Source: Nerophis ophidion (Eukaryota > Chordata > Actinopteri > Syngnathiformes > Syngnathidae). Taken from it: a DNA stretch of 64,000 nt. The stretch spans positions 90,402,854-90,466,853 of the forward strand of contig NC_084612.1 in the NCBI RefSeq assembly GCF_033978795.1, read 5' to 3'. Positions 35,001 through 47,226 of this stretch are shown here, piece by piece. The position numbers and the translations under genes were made by a program. Position 1 is the stretch's first letter. Every line of letters begins with the position of its first letter. The notes under the pieces are model-generated. The model saw only the letters and a program-made list of their open reading frames with translations. It ran no database searches and had not been told where the DNA came from.

Positions 35001-38000
35001 TTAAAAAAATAATAATAATTAATTTGACTAAATTACGATTTTGATCTGGTGAAATGATGACATTTTTTTCTTCGTTACAATTTTTTCATTTTATTACTCG
35101 GTAAAATTCTGGAAATTTTGCTACTTAATTTTTCTCCCAAAATGAATAACTTTTGTTAATCATAAATCTATTTTTTTTAACTAATCAATTTGACTAAATT
35201 ACAACTTTGATCTGGTGAAATAGTGATGTTTTCTTCTTTGTTACAATTGTTTTGTGTTATTACGCGGTAAAATTCTGGAAATTTTGCTACTGAATTTTTT
35301 TCCCCAAAAATGAACACATTTTGTTCATCATAAATCTTTTTTTTTTTTTTTTTTGACTAATTAAATTGACTAAATTACGACTTCGATCTGGTGGAATTAT
35401 GACATTTTCTTCTTCGTTACAATTTTTTCATTTTATTACGCGGTAAAATTCTGGAAATTTTGTTACTTCATTTTCCCCCCAAAATAAAAAACTTTTGTTC
35501 ATCATAAATCTATTTAAATAATAATAATAATAATAATAATTAATTTGAATAAATTTCGACTTTCATCTGGTGAAATGATGACGTTTTCTTCTTCGCTACA
35601 ATTTTTTCGTGTTGTTACGCTGTAAAATTCTGGAAATTTTGCTACTCCATTTTTTTCCCCAAAATAAATAGATTTGTTCATCATAAATCTATTTTAAAAA
35701 AAATAATAATTACTTTGAGTAAATTACGACTTTGACCTGGTGAAATGATGACATTTTCTTCTTCGTTACAATTTTTTCATTTTATTACGCGTTAAAATTC
35801 TGGAAATTTTGCTACTTAAATTTTCCCCCAAAATAAATAACTTTTGTTCATTATAAATCTTTTTTTTTTTTTTAAATAATAATAATAATTAATTTGAGTA
35901 AATTTCGACTTTCATCTGGTGAAATGATGACGTTTTCTTCTTCGCTACAATTTTTTCGTGTTGTTACGCTGTAAAATTCTGGAAATTTTGCTACTCCATT
36001 TTTTTCCCCAAAATGAATAGATTTGTTCATCATAAATCTATTTAAAAAAATAATAATAATTACTTTGAGTAAATTACGATTTTGATCTGGTGAAATGATG
36101 ACATTTTCTTCTTCGTTGTACGCGGTAAAATTCTGGAAATTTTGCTACTTAATATTTCCCCCAAAATGAATAACTTTTGTTCATCATAAATCTATTTAAA
36201 AAAAAATAATAATAATAATAATTAATTTGAGTAAATTTCGACTTACATCCGGTGAAATGATGACGTTTTCTTCTTCGTCACAATTTTTTCGTGTTGTTAC
36301 GCTGTAAAATTCTGGAAATTTTTCTACTCAATTTTTTCCCCCAAAATAAATACATTTGTTCATCATAAATCTATTTAAAAAAATAATAATAATTACTTTG
36401 AGTAAATTACGACTTTGATCTGGTGAAATGATGACATTTTCTTCTTCGTTACAATTTTTTCATTTTATTACGCGGTAAAATTCTGGAAATTTTGCTACTT
36501 AATTTTTCCCCCAAAATAAAAAACTTTTGTTCATCATAAATCTATTTAAAAAATAATAATAATAATAGTAATTAATTTGAATAAATTTCGACTTTCATCT
36601 GGTGAAATGATGACGTTTTCTTCTTCGTCACAATTTTTTCGTGTTGTTACGCTGTAAAATTCTGGAAATTTTGCTACTCAATTTTTTCCCCCAAAATGAA
36701 TAGATTTGTTCATCATAAATCTATTTAAAAAAATAATAATAATTACTTTGAGTAAATTACGACTTTTACCTGGTGAAATGATGACATTTTCTTCTTCGTT
36801 ACAATATTTTCATTTTATTACGCGGTAAAATTCTGGAAATTTTGCTACTTAATTTTCCCCCCAAAATGAATAACTTTTGTTCATCATAAATCTATTTTTT
36901 TTTTAAATATAATAATAATAATTAATTTGAGTAAATTTTGACTTCCATCTGGTGAAATGATGACGTTTTCTTCTTCGTTACAATTTTTTCGTTTTGTTAC
37001 ATTGTAAAATTCTGGAAATTTTGCTACTCAATTTTTTCCCCCAAAATGAATAGATTTGTTCATCAGAAATCTATTTAAAAAAAAAAAAAAATTACTTTGA
37101 GTAAATGACATTTTTTACCTGGTGAAACGATGACATTTTCTTCTTCGTTACAATTTTTTCATTTTGTTACGCGGTAAAATTCTGGAAATTTTGCTACTTA
37201 ATTTTTCCCCCAAAATGAATAACTTTTGTTAATCATAAATCTATTTTTTTTAACTAATCAATTTGACTAAATTACAACTTTGATCTGGTGAAATAGTGAT
37301 GTTTTCTTCTTTGTTACAATTTTTTTGTGTTATTATGCGGTAAAATTCTGGAAATTTTGCTACTGAATTTATTTCCCCCAAAAATGAATAACTTTTGTTC
37401 ATCATAAATCTTTTCTTTTTTTTTAAATATAATTATATTGACTAAATTACGACTTTGATCCGGTGAAATGGTGACATTTTCTTCTTTGTTACAATTTTTT
37501 CATTTTATTACGCGGTAAAATTCTGGAAATTTTGCTACTTAATTTTTCCCCCAAAATAAAAAACTTTTGTTCATCATGAATCTATTTAAAAAAAAATAAT
37601 AATAATAATAATAATTAATTTGAATAAATTTCGACTTTCATCTGGTGAAATGATGACGTTTTCATCTTTGTTACAATTTTTTCGTGTTGTTACGCGGTAA
37701 AATTCTGGAAATTTTGCTACTTAATTTTTCTCACAAAATAAATAACTTTTGTTCATTATAAATCTATTTAAAAAATAATAATAATAATTAATTTGAGTAA
37801 ATTTTGACTTTCATCTGGTGAAATGACGACGTTTTCTTCATCGTTACAATTTTTTTGTGTTGTTACGCGGTAAAATTCTGGAAATTTTGCTTCTCAATTT
37901 TTCCCCCAAAATGAATAGATTTGTTCATCATAAATCTATTTTAAAAAATAAATAAATAACTACTTTGAGTAAATTACGACTTTGACCTGGTGAAATGATG

Positions 38001-38470
38001 ACATTCTCTTCTTCATGTTACGACAATTTTACCGTGATTTTACACTGTAAAATTACGACGTATTTTTTTCCCAAAATATGACTTTTATCTATCATTCATT
38101 TATTGAAAAGAGAAAATACTACTTCAATTTAGTAAATTTCGACTCTCATCTGGTGAAATGATGACGTTTTCTTTTTCGTTGTTACGCTGTAAATTCTCGA
38201 AATTTTGCTTCTCAATTTTCCCCCCAAAATGAATAGATTTGTTCATCATAAATCCAATTTAAAAAAAAATAATAATTACTTTGAGTAACTTACGTTTTTG
38301 AGCTGGTGAAATGATGACATTTTCTTCTTCATGTTACAACAATTTTACCGTGTACTGTAAAATTGCTACCTATTTTTTTTCCCGAAATATGACTTTAATC
38401 TATCATTCATTTATTGAAAAGAGAAAATACTACTTCAATTTAGTAAATTGCGACTTTAATCTGGTAAAAT
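32061..38470 (+). repeat. ~173-bp AT-rich satellite array, 6.4 kb, with a 1.9-kb higher-order repeat
   Basis: Monomers carry tctggtgaaatgatgac, ttttcttcttcgttacaatt, acgcggtaaaattctggaaa, ttttgctacttaatttttcc and ttgttcatcataaatctatt, then a variable (aat)n run. Spacing is about 170-180 bp. A higher-order copy is visible at +1891 to +1901: tttaaaaaga 32931/34822, tttgactaat 33451/35352, cttacatccg 34341/36242. The flanks of the array (32.06-32.7 kb and 38.0-38.47 kb) are more diverged, as expected for edges. Confidence 0.94.
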
Positions 38471-38624
38471 AATAACGTTTTAATCTGTTCATGGCGTGGC
38501 CCTCGGTACTCCTCGGTACTCCTTGGTACTTCTTGTTACGTACGTTAGCGAACATTTTGAGTTTCCACATGCTAACATGAGCGGGTCATCCAAGCCCACA
38601 TGGACTTTGTGCATCGATGGCGTC

Positions 38625-38672
<48 letters not shown>

Positions 38673-39190
38673 TTTGGGGACATGTACATGTGTTTGCGAT
38701 CGTTTTCAGGGTAAAACCACGTTCCTGCTTTTCTCTTTTTCCCGGAGGAACTAACGCCACACTCTAATGATTTTTGCTTTTCTTCTGTGGGATCAGACGA
38801 CGATGATGACGACGATGATGATGATGTACATGCTAACAATATGGAAATGTGCGCTACAGTATATACAGTAAGACTCCATCATAGATCTTTGTATTCATGT
38901 GACTCTCTTAAGAAAATGTCTTCAAACAATCACGTGACTTCTGTCCTGTCTTCTCCAATCTCTTCTGCCAGCAAACGCCATTCACGGGCTTCACTACACG
39001 TCCCAAAATGACGCTGACATCGGTTGTTTAAATTTTCTATTTGACTTTCTCAATGATGCGTTTTTTATTTGCATGCTTTTTTTCGACTCAAATTTAGCCA
39101 CAGACAAGAATCCTATTGGTTTTGAAAGCAGGTGTGCTCGTCTTAACCGTCAATAATCAGTTTTTAGTGTGCAAGCATCCTATTGATTGA
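38471..39190. other. mostly unique sequence with a CA microsatellite and a GAT/GAC run
   Basis: (CA)n at 38627-38671 and gacgacgatgatgacgacga-type trinucleotides at 38797-38825. The open frames here are driven by these simple repeats. No exon is supported. Confidence 0.4.
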
Positions 39191-39199
39191 TTTAGATCT

Positions 39200-40440
39200 A
39201 AAGTAAGAAAAAAAAATCATAAAGAAATAAATATATATGGGGAAAAAATAAAATAATAGAATAAAAAAAATACATAGAAATACAAAAATAAATGGAAAAA
39301 TATATTTTTGTCAGCGATCTTTGAATGGGATTGTGCTGAAAATTTTAATTTCCTCTCAGGGATTAATAAAGTGTTTCTGATTTCTGATTCTCATATAGAA
39401 AATAAAAATATAAATAGAAAAAAAATAAAAAGGAAAAGAAAAGAAAAGTGAATAAATAAATAAATGGGAAAAATAAAGAGAAATATAGAAAGAAAATTTG
39501 AAAAAATAAACAGAAAAGAATAAAAAAAGGTACTTCAAAAAATACACGGAAAATAATTAAAAGAGAAAAAAATACAAGAAAAGTAGAAAACATAAATAAG
39601 GGGACAAAACTGAAAACAAATAAATAAAATAATAGTATAAAAAATAAATAAATACATAGAAAAGCATAAATAAATGGAAAAAATTAAGAAAGAAAAATAA
39701 ATGGAAAAAATATTTTATTGTCAGCGATCCATGAATGGGATTGTGCTGAAAATTTTAATTTCTTCTCAGGGATTAATAAAGTGTTGCTGATTTCTGATTC
39801 TCATATAGAATATAAAAATATAAATAGAAAGAAAAAAGAAAAGAAAAGTGAATGAATAAATAAATGGGAAAAATAAAGAGAGAAATATAGAAAGAAAATT
39901 AGGAAAAAAATAAACAGAAAAGAATAAAAAAAGGTACTTCAAAAAATACACGGAAAATAATTAAAAGAGAAAAAATACAAGAAAAGTAGAAAACATAAAT
40001 AAGGGGACAAAAATGAAAACAAATAAATAAAATAATAGTATAAAAAAAATACATTGAAATACATAAATAAATGGAAAAAATTAAGAAAAGTAAAGAAAAA
40101 TGAATGGAAAAAATATATTTTTGTCAGCGATCCATGAATGGGATTGTGGTGAAAATTTTAATTTCCTCTCAGGGATTAATAAACTGTTTCTGATTCTCAT
40201 ATAGAAAATAAAAATATACATAGAAAAAAAAATAAAAAAGAAAAGAAAAGTGAATAAATAAATGAGAAAAATAAAGAGAGAAATATAGAAAGAAAATTTG
40301 GAAAAAATAAACAGAAAATAATAAAAAAAGGTACTTCAAAAAATACACGGAAAATAATTAAAAGAGAAAAAATACAAGAAAAGTAGAAAACATAAATAAG
40401 GGGACAAAAATTAAAATAAATATAAAATAAATAATTGGGG
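39200..40440. repeat. three ~405-bp A-rich tandem units containing a LINE-type 3' end
   Basis: gggattgtgctgaaaatttt recurs near 39328, 39738 and 40140 (about 410 and 402 bp apart), followed by agggattaataaa(g/c)tgtt and tgattctcatatag. The agggattaataaagtgtttc/tgattctg ending resembles the 3' tail of a fish non-LTR element (from memory). The rest of each unit is poly-purine aataaa/gaaaag sequence. Confidence 0.85.
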
Positions 40441-40590
40441 AAAAAATTAAAATCCAAATGTTGACTGCTAGGTTTTTGGGTTCCTTGTGAATATTTCAGA
40501 CCAAACACCTTCTTGATTTTTAATTAGTTCACATTTAAATGAGTCAAATGAAAAAAAATAGTAATAATAAATACATTTTTAAAAAGTGGT

Positions 40591-40658
40591 GTACCTCGCC
40601 TTCCACCTTTGGTGCCTGAGATAGGCACCAAAGGGAATAAGCGGTAGAAAATGGATGG
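40591..40658 (+). mobile_element. very short SINE tail with 16-bp target duplication
   Basis: gtacctcgccttccacc...gggaataagcggtagaaaat flanked by atttttaaaaagtggt (40575-40590) and atttttaaaaagcggt (40659-40674), one mismatch. Confidence 0.9.
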
Positions 40659-40681
40659 ATTTTTAAAAAGCGGTAAATTTA

Positions 40682-40739
40682 GGCTTAGGCTGTTGCCCCC
40701 GCGACCCCACCTTGGATAAGCGGAAGAAGACGGATGGAT
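40682..40739 (+). mobile_element. 58-bp LINE 3' tail with 10-bp target duplication
   Basis: ggcttaggctgttgcccccg then ggataagcggaagaagacgg equals the end of the LINE at 54464-55174. Flanks: ggtaaattta (40672-40681) and ggtaaactta (40740-40749). An extreme 5' truncation. Confidence 0.88.
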
Positions 40740-40749
40740 GGTAAACTTA

Positions 40750-41501
40750 TTGATTTAAAAAGAAATAATAAACATCTATCTATTTTCTACTGCTTGTCCC
40801 TTTCGAACAGAATAGTCTAAATGTTGACTGGTGTATTTTTTAAGGTTTCTTTTAAATTCTCTTAAAACATTATTATTAAATATAAGTCGTCATTATTTCA
40901 CTTCTAAAATAGTCTTGTATAATGAAAAAAAAAAAAAGACTAAATTAGTACATAAAATAGGAAAAACAAATTAATCAACAGGAAAGAAAAAAAATGGCCA
41001 TACAAGGAAATATAAATAAATAAAAAAAAACAGGATGTGATCAAGTCAAAATGTAATCCGCCCAAAGCGAGCACCTTATTGATTTTGTAGTCCGTCCTAC
41101 AAGAAACAAAGACGTTAGTTGCTGAGGATTTGAATCCCAGCCAGTTTGTATTCCAGGTGAAAGGTGGACGAGAAGGTGGAGAGGTTGCTCTCTCGTGCTC
41201 ACATGAACACATGAACACATGAACACATGCATCAGTTAGTCAAGCATTCTATTGCTTTTGAACAATGTCGGATCAAATTCCTCTGATCAAGTTTGGGTCT
41301 AAAGGTGGACTGTGAGTCCAGGCTCACTTACTGCTGTCAGAACAAGAACATTATTGACTTTTCAACGATGGCTAACTTACTAGTTGTTTGATTTCCCACT
41401 TGACTTGTGTTCAGTCTTTCAGGGATCATTCTTTGTCAAAGCACCCTATTGCTTCTTTTGCATGATGGCTGAGGAACACATGTGACCCAGAAGGTTTAAA
41501 T
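40750..41501. other. unassigned AT-rich sequence
   Basis: Includes tandem atgaacac near 41201-41228 (three or four copies). No gene was found. Confidence 0.35.
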
Positions 41502-41573
41502 ATAATGAATGCAGGTGTTAAAACTATATATATATATATATATATATATAGTTTTAACACCTGCATTCATTAT
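41502..41573. repeat. 72-bp perfect palindrome
   Basis: ataatgaatgcaggtgttaa, a TA tract, then the exact reverse complement ttaacacctgcattcattat. The arms include 26 bp of non-simple sequence. Confidence 0.95.
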
Positions 41574-41628
41574 TAGTGCAACACAGCAAGCACCCTATTA
41601 ATTTTCACACAAAATCACCACAAAATGC

Positions 41629-41741
41629 TTGACAACAGTACTACAATATAATATATATATGTATGTATGTGTATATATGTATATATATATGTATATATAT
41701 GTGTGTGTGTGTTACTACAGTACTATAATATATACATATAC

Positions 41742-41772
<31 letters not shown>

Positions 41773-42609
41773 TATTTTTTTTTTTTACTGCAGTACTGCA
41801 ATGTAATATATATTACTATGGTACTACAAAATAATATATATTACTGCAGTACTGAAATATAATATATATATTGCTACAGTACTACTATATAATATATTAC
41901 TACAATATAGTATATATATACATATATATATATATATATAACTACAGTACTACAATATAATATATATTACTATAATATATATATATATATATGTTTCTAC
42001 AATACTACAATATAATATATATTACTGTTACATATATATTACTACAGTACTACAATAAAATATACATATATATTACTACAGTAATATAATATATATTATT
42101 ACAGTACTACAAAATACTATATATATTACTGCAATATAATATATATTACTACAGTACTACAATATGTATATTACTACATATAACATAAACACTACTACAA
42201 CACTACAATATAATATATAGATATGACTACAATACTACAATATAATATATACATTACCACTGTACTACAAAATAATATATATATTACTGCAGTAGTATAA
42301 TATATATATATATATATATTACTACATATAACATATATATTCCTACAGTACTACAATATAATATATAACTTACTACGATACTATAATATAATATATACAT
42401 TACTACAGTACTACAAAACAATATATGTATATATATATTACTACAGTTGTACAATATGATATATATATATTACTACAATATAATATGTATATTACTACAG
42501 TACTACAACATAATATATATATATATATATATATATATACATTACTACAGTAGTATAATATATGTATATATTACTACAATATAAAATGTATATTACTACA
42601 GTAATACGG

Positions 42610-42655
<46 letters not shown>

Positions 42656-42747
42656 CTACAGTACAACAATACAACATAATCATTACAGTACTACAAAATA
42701 TATATATTTATATATATTCTAGTACATTACTACAATATAACATGTAG
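41629..42747. repeat. degenerate TACTACAGTACTACAATATAATATAT minisatellite/TA block
   Basis: ttactacagtactacaatat occurs dozens of times with varying TA spacers. Confidence 0.9.
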
Positions 42748-43131
42748 TTGCATGTTCTCCCCGTGAATGCGTGGGTTCCCTCCGGGTACTCTGGCTTCCT
42801 CCCACTTCCAAAGACATGCACCTGGGGATAGGCCCCTCCCACCTCCAAAGACATGCACCTGGGGATAGGCCCCTCCCACCTCCAAAGACATGCACCTGGG
42901 GATAGGCCCCTCCCACCTCCAAAGACATGCACCTGGGGATAGGTTGATTGGCAACACTAAATGGTCCCTAGTGTGTGAATGTTGTCTGTCTATCTGTGTT
43001 GGCCCTGTGATGAGGTGGCGACTTGTCCAGGGTGTACCCCGCCTTCCGCCTGATTGTAGCTGAGATAGGCGCCAGCGACCCCCGCGACCCCGAAAGGGAA
43101 TAAGCGGTAGAAAATGGATGGATGGATGGAT
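42748..43131 (+). mobile_element. SINE copy with internal 37-bp tandem expansion
   Basis: 5'-truncated at ttgcatgttctccccgtg; ends agcggtagaaaatggatgg. Between 42797 and 42943 the module ctcccacctccaaagacatg...cacctggggatagg occurs four times (one copy in 24666-25021). Flanking acattactacaatataa and acattgccacaatataa could be the target duplication, but the host repeats that motif anyway. Confidence 0.9.
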
Positions 43132-43168
43132 ATTACATTGCCACAATATAATCTAATACTACAATATA

Positions 43169-43218
<50 letters not shown>

Positions 43219-43239
43219 ATATATATATATATATATATA

Positions 43240-43277
<38 letters not shown>

Positions 43278-43371
43278 TACAATATAACATAGTACATATA
43301 ACATAATACATGAATATATATATATGTATATTCATATATAATAAAATAAGTATAACAAATATATGACTACA
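43132..43371. repeat. TA microsatellite block
   Basis: Two long TA runs (43170-43212, 43240-43276) with tacaatataa remnants. Confidence 0.9.
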
Positions 43372-43899
<528 letters not shown>

Positions 43900-44245
43900 T
43901 TTCTGAAGCCAGCACATTCACAATAATAATAATATCATGCTTAAAATAGACTTCACTATCATTTCTTTACACTTGGATACATTTTTACCACACAGGAAAT
44001 AAGACACATACACATGATCTGTTCCAGGGTCAAACTGTGTCCATCTTCAAACCTTTAGGAACTGCAAATTGTCCACGTATTCTTCCCTATTGTTAGTGTA
44101 AAAAGAAGCTAAACACTTTTTCATATTAGGACATAAAAAAAGTGCTATTTTATAACACTGATTTTGAAAAAGTGTTATCAGTAAATGTTTCAATTTTTGT
44201 TGAACTTTAAACACTTAAATATTGTTCTACCGCTTCAGATCTATC
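43900..44245. other. unassigned AT-rich sequence
   Basis: No repeat or gene recognised. Confidence 0.3.
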
Positions 44246-44792
44246 CATATATATATATATGTGTGTGTGTGTGTGTATATATATGTGTGTGTATATGTAT
44301 ATATATATACATACATGTATGTATATATATATAATATATATGTATTCGTGTATACATGTATGTATGTATAATGTAATATATATAAATATATATGTGTATG
44401 ATTATGTATATATATACATTCGTATATATGTGTATATATATATACACACACACACATGTATGTATATATATATATAATATATATGTATTTGTGTATACAT
44501 GTATGTATGTATAAGGAAATATATATAAATATATACATATTTGTGTGTATATATAGTATATATATATGTATGTGTATATATATGTGTATGATTATGTATA
44601 TATATACATTCATATATATGTGTATATATATATACACACACATGTATGTATATATAGAATATTTATATATATATAATTGTGTATACATGTATGTATGTAT
44701 ATATATGTAATACATATATATATATTTCTATATATATTATTTGTCATATATATGTGTATATATATGTATGTGTGTATATATATATATATATG

Positions 44793-44885
<93 letters not shown>

Positions 44886-44890
44886 GTGTG
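44246..44890. repeat. (TATATG)n microsatellite with ~120-bp superstructure
   Basis: tgtatacatgtatgtatgta recurs at about 44349, 44491 and 44690 inside tatata/tgtgtg sequence. Ends in TG at 44873-44890. Confidence 0.92.
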
Positions 44891-45092
44891 TTTTGATATT
44901 AGGTCTTTAAATGCAGCTGATCACTCCTGTTATATATATGATCTTTGATCAGTGTTTTTATATCAGGTGTCTAAAAACAACAGAGCCCTCCTGTTATATA
45001 TATAGGATCTTTGACCAGTGTTTTTTTATCAGGTGTCTAAAAACAACAGAGTCCTCCTGTTATATATAGGATCTTTGACCAGTGTTTTTACA
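44888..45092 (-). repeat. ~65-bp tandem satellite, three copies
   Basis: gatcttt(g) at 44940, 45006 and 45070 with aggtgtctaaaaacaacaga between. The reverse complement aligns with the 63-bp units at 14215-14437. Confidence 0.85.
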
Positions 45093-45806
45093 GAAGGTTT
45101 TTCAAAAGTAACTAAGTTGACATCAAACAATATGAAAAGGATTCCCCTATAGAGAGTTTGTCAGTTCCAGGGTCAAACTATGACCATCCATCTAGTTGTC
45201 TTGTACGTGCAAAAATAATGTCAGTGAGCAGATGTAGTGGGAAAAAAAAATACGCAAGCATATATTCGGGTATGAATATTTCCCGTTCATCACCTGCCCC
45301 AGCTTGACAGTGACAAGGTCTTCCTCCGCCGACTTCACAGCCCACGACGTCTGACTTTCCCAGCAAAAAGCGAGCGCCGCCGTTCTTCGGCGCCGCTCTC
45401 GGCCCCCAAAGTCTGCGTCAACATGTCAGCCGAGCGGAGCTGAGTTATGCAAAGAAGCTTAGAAGACAAAGCGCTGCCCTCCTTACGTATTCACCGCCGC
45501 CCAGCCTAGCTTAGCCTAGCGCACCATTAGCGATAGCACACGTGTGCATCTATCGTAAATTATACTTTCCAACTTTAAGAACCCCGCCGGAGCGAGGCGG
45601 GAGCCCACGTTGGCGCCGATTTTGGATTCAGGCGCGTGTGTGTTTTTTCTTCCATGGTTGTATCATTTTGTTGTCAGCGTGGAAAAGTGATGGCGTCCTG
45701 CAGCCACGTAGGTTAAATAATATTTAGGTAAGGACTGTATGCATATATGTATATATATATGTACATATATATGTGTATGTATATTTTTATATACATATAT
45801 ATATGT
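45093..45806. promoter_or_regulatory. unique GC-rich island, candidate noncoding element
   Basis: 45290-45560 is GC-rich with several CG dinucleotides, lacks repeats and includes gagttatgcaaagaagctt (octamer-like ATGCAAA). No conserved coding frame. Function is an inference from composition. Confidence 0.3.
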
Positions 45807-45807
45807 G

Positions 45808-46298
45808 TCTAGTGTCGTGGAAATTTCTTAAAGACGATCCTTTAGTGACAAATAGCTTTAAAGCGATTTATTAAAGTAACAAACAAATAATAACAAGCTT
45901 TGCAAAGCGAGACCAAACCAGAACGACACATCCGTTCGTTCCCGCTTGTTCTAACTCTTTTAGAATATGTCATGACAATTATACATTCTCAGAAGTCCCA
46001 CCCTCCATGCTCATTTACATACAGTACCCCAGTGGAATGAATGCCCAAGGTCCTGTGAAGGGGAGGGTCACTCAGGAAAGGGGACCAATTTAGCCCAGAG
46101 GGGGGTCAGGAATAGATAACACATATGCCCGGTCAACTAGAGTCCACATGTCACATTAAAGACACAGGAGACAGAGCTTGATCAGATTAGATGTCTCTTG
46201 CAAGACTCCATATTCTTAAGCCTAATAAACTACTTTTGGCAACCCGTTCAAAGAACATCATTCGTTCAAATGAGTATAAGTAATTTTGCTATCACAGT
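45808..46298 (-). mobile_element. candidate solo LTR (minus strand)
   Basis: On the minus strand it runs from TGTGATAGC (46298) to ...ccacgacactagacaca (45808), with TG...CA ends and an AATAAA signal (ctttaataaatcgc, near 45870) about 60 bp before the end. Non-repetitive inside and embedded in TA microsatellites, so the target duplication is ambiguous. Confidence 0.55.
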
Positions 46299-46317
46299 AT
46301 ACATACATAAATGTGTG

Positions 46318-46351
<34 letters not shown>

Positions 46352-46413
46352 TATATATATATATATCTATATATATATATATATGTATATATATGTATAT
46401 ATCTATACATATA

Positions 46414-46446
<33 letters not shown>

Positions 46447-46450
46447 GTCT
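46318..46450. repeat. (TA)n microsatellite
   Basis: TA with tatctata and tatgta variants. Confidence 0.95.
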
Positions 46451-46497
46451 TGATTGGATTATCCAGAGAATAGTGCTCGATACCGTGGTAGACCGCA

Positions 46498-46615
46498 ATA
46501 TGTATGTGTGGTAAAAATCACAAGACTACTTCATCTCCTGATGATTGAGGGAACCCCTCATGAAACAGTTCTGTAGAGATGAAGTAGTCTTGTGATTTTT
46601 ACCACACATACATAT
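46498..46615. mobile_element. foldback element: 39-bp inverted arms, 40-bp loop
   Basis: Left arm atatgtatgtgtggtaaaaa...cttcatct (46498-46536) and its exact complement 46577-46615. The loop carries cctgatgattgagggaaccc and catgaaacagttctgtag. Same sequence family as 11140-11236 but folded at a different point. Confidence 0.88.
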
Positions 46616-46811
<196 letters not shown>

Positions 46812-47039
46812 AGTCACAGTGGGCGGTAATGTACTGGCTTCATCTTCACCACAAGCAGATAGAAAATCAAACAAACTGACTTTAAAAAAAAAACATAGAA
46901 GAGTGTCACTCAATAAAAACCAAAAGAGAATTAAGGTATGTGGAAAAGTTCATTGTCAACAGTGAGTCACATTTGTATTTAATTTAGCCATGTTACTAAT
47001 CATATCATTGTAATAATAATAATAGATTTTATTTGTTGA

Positions 47040-47226
47040 TTTAAGTTGATTGGCAACAACTAAATGGGCCCTAGTGTGTGAATGTGAGTGTGAATGTTGT
47101 CTGTCTATCTGTGTTGGCCCTGCGATGAGGTGGTGACTTGTCCAGGGTGTACACCGCCTTCCGCCCGATTGTAGCTGAGGTAGGCACCAGCGACCCCAGA
47201 GGGAATAAGCGGTAGAAAATGAATGG
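47040..47226 (+). mobile_element. 5'-truncated SINE copy
   Basis: gttgattggcaacaactaaa to ggaataagcggtagaaaatg. It appears to sit inside another repeat whose body resumes with gcacttcacattgagtaaac. Confidence 0.88.

Noticed and set aside
38489..38839. 116-codon minus-strand frame with Ser-rich and Cys/Val-rich runs
   Set aside because: Driven by the GAT/GAC trinucleotide and CA microsatellites.
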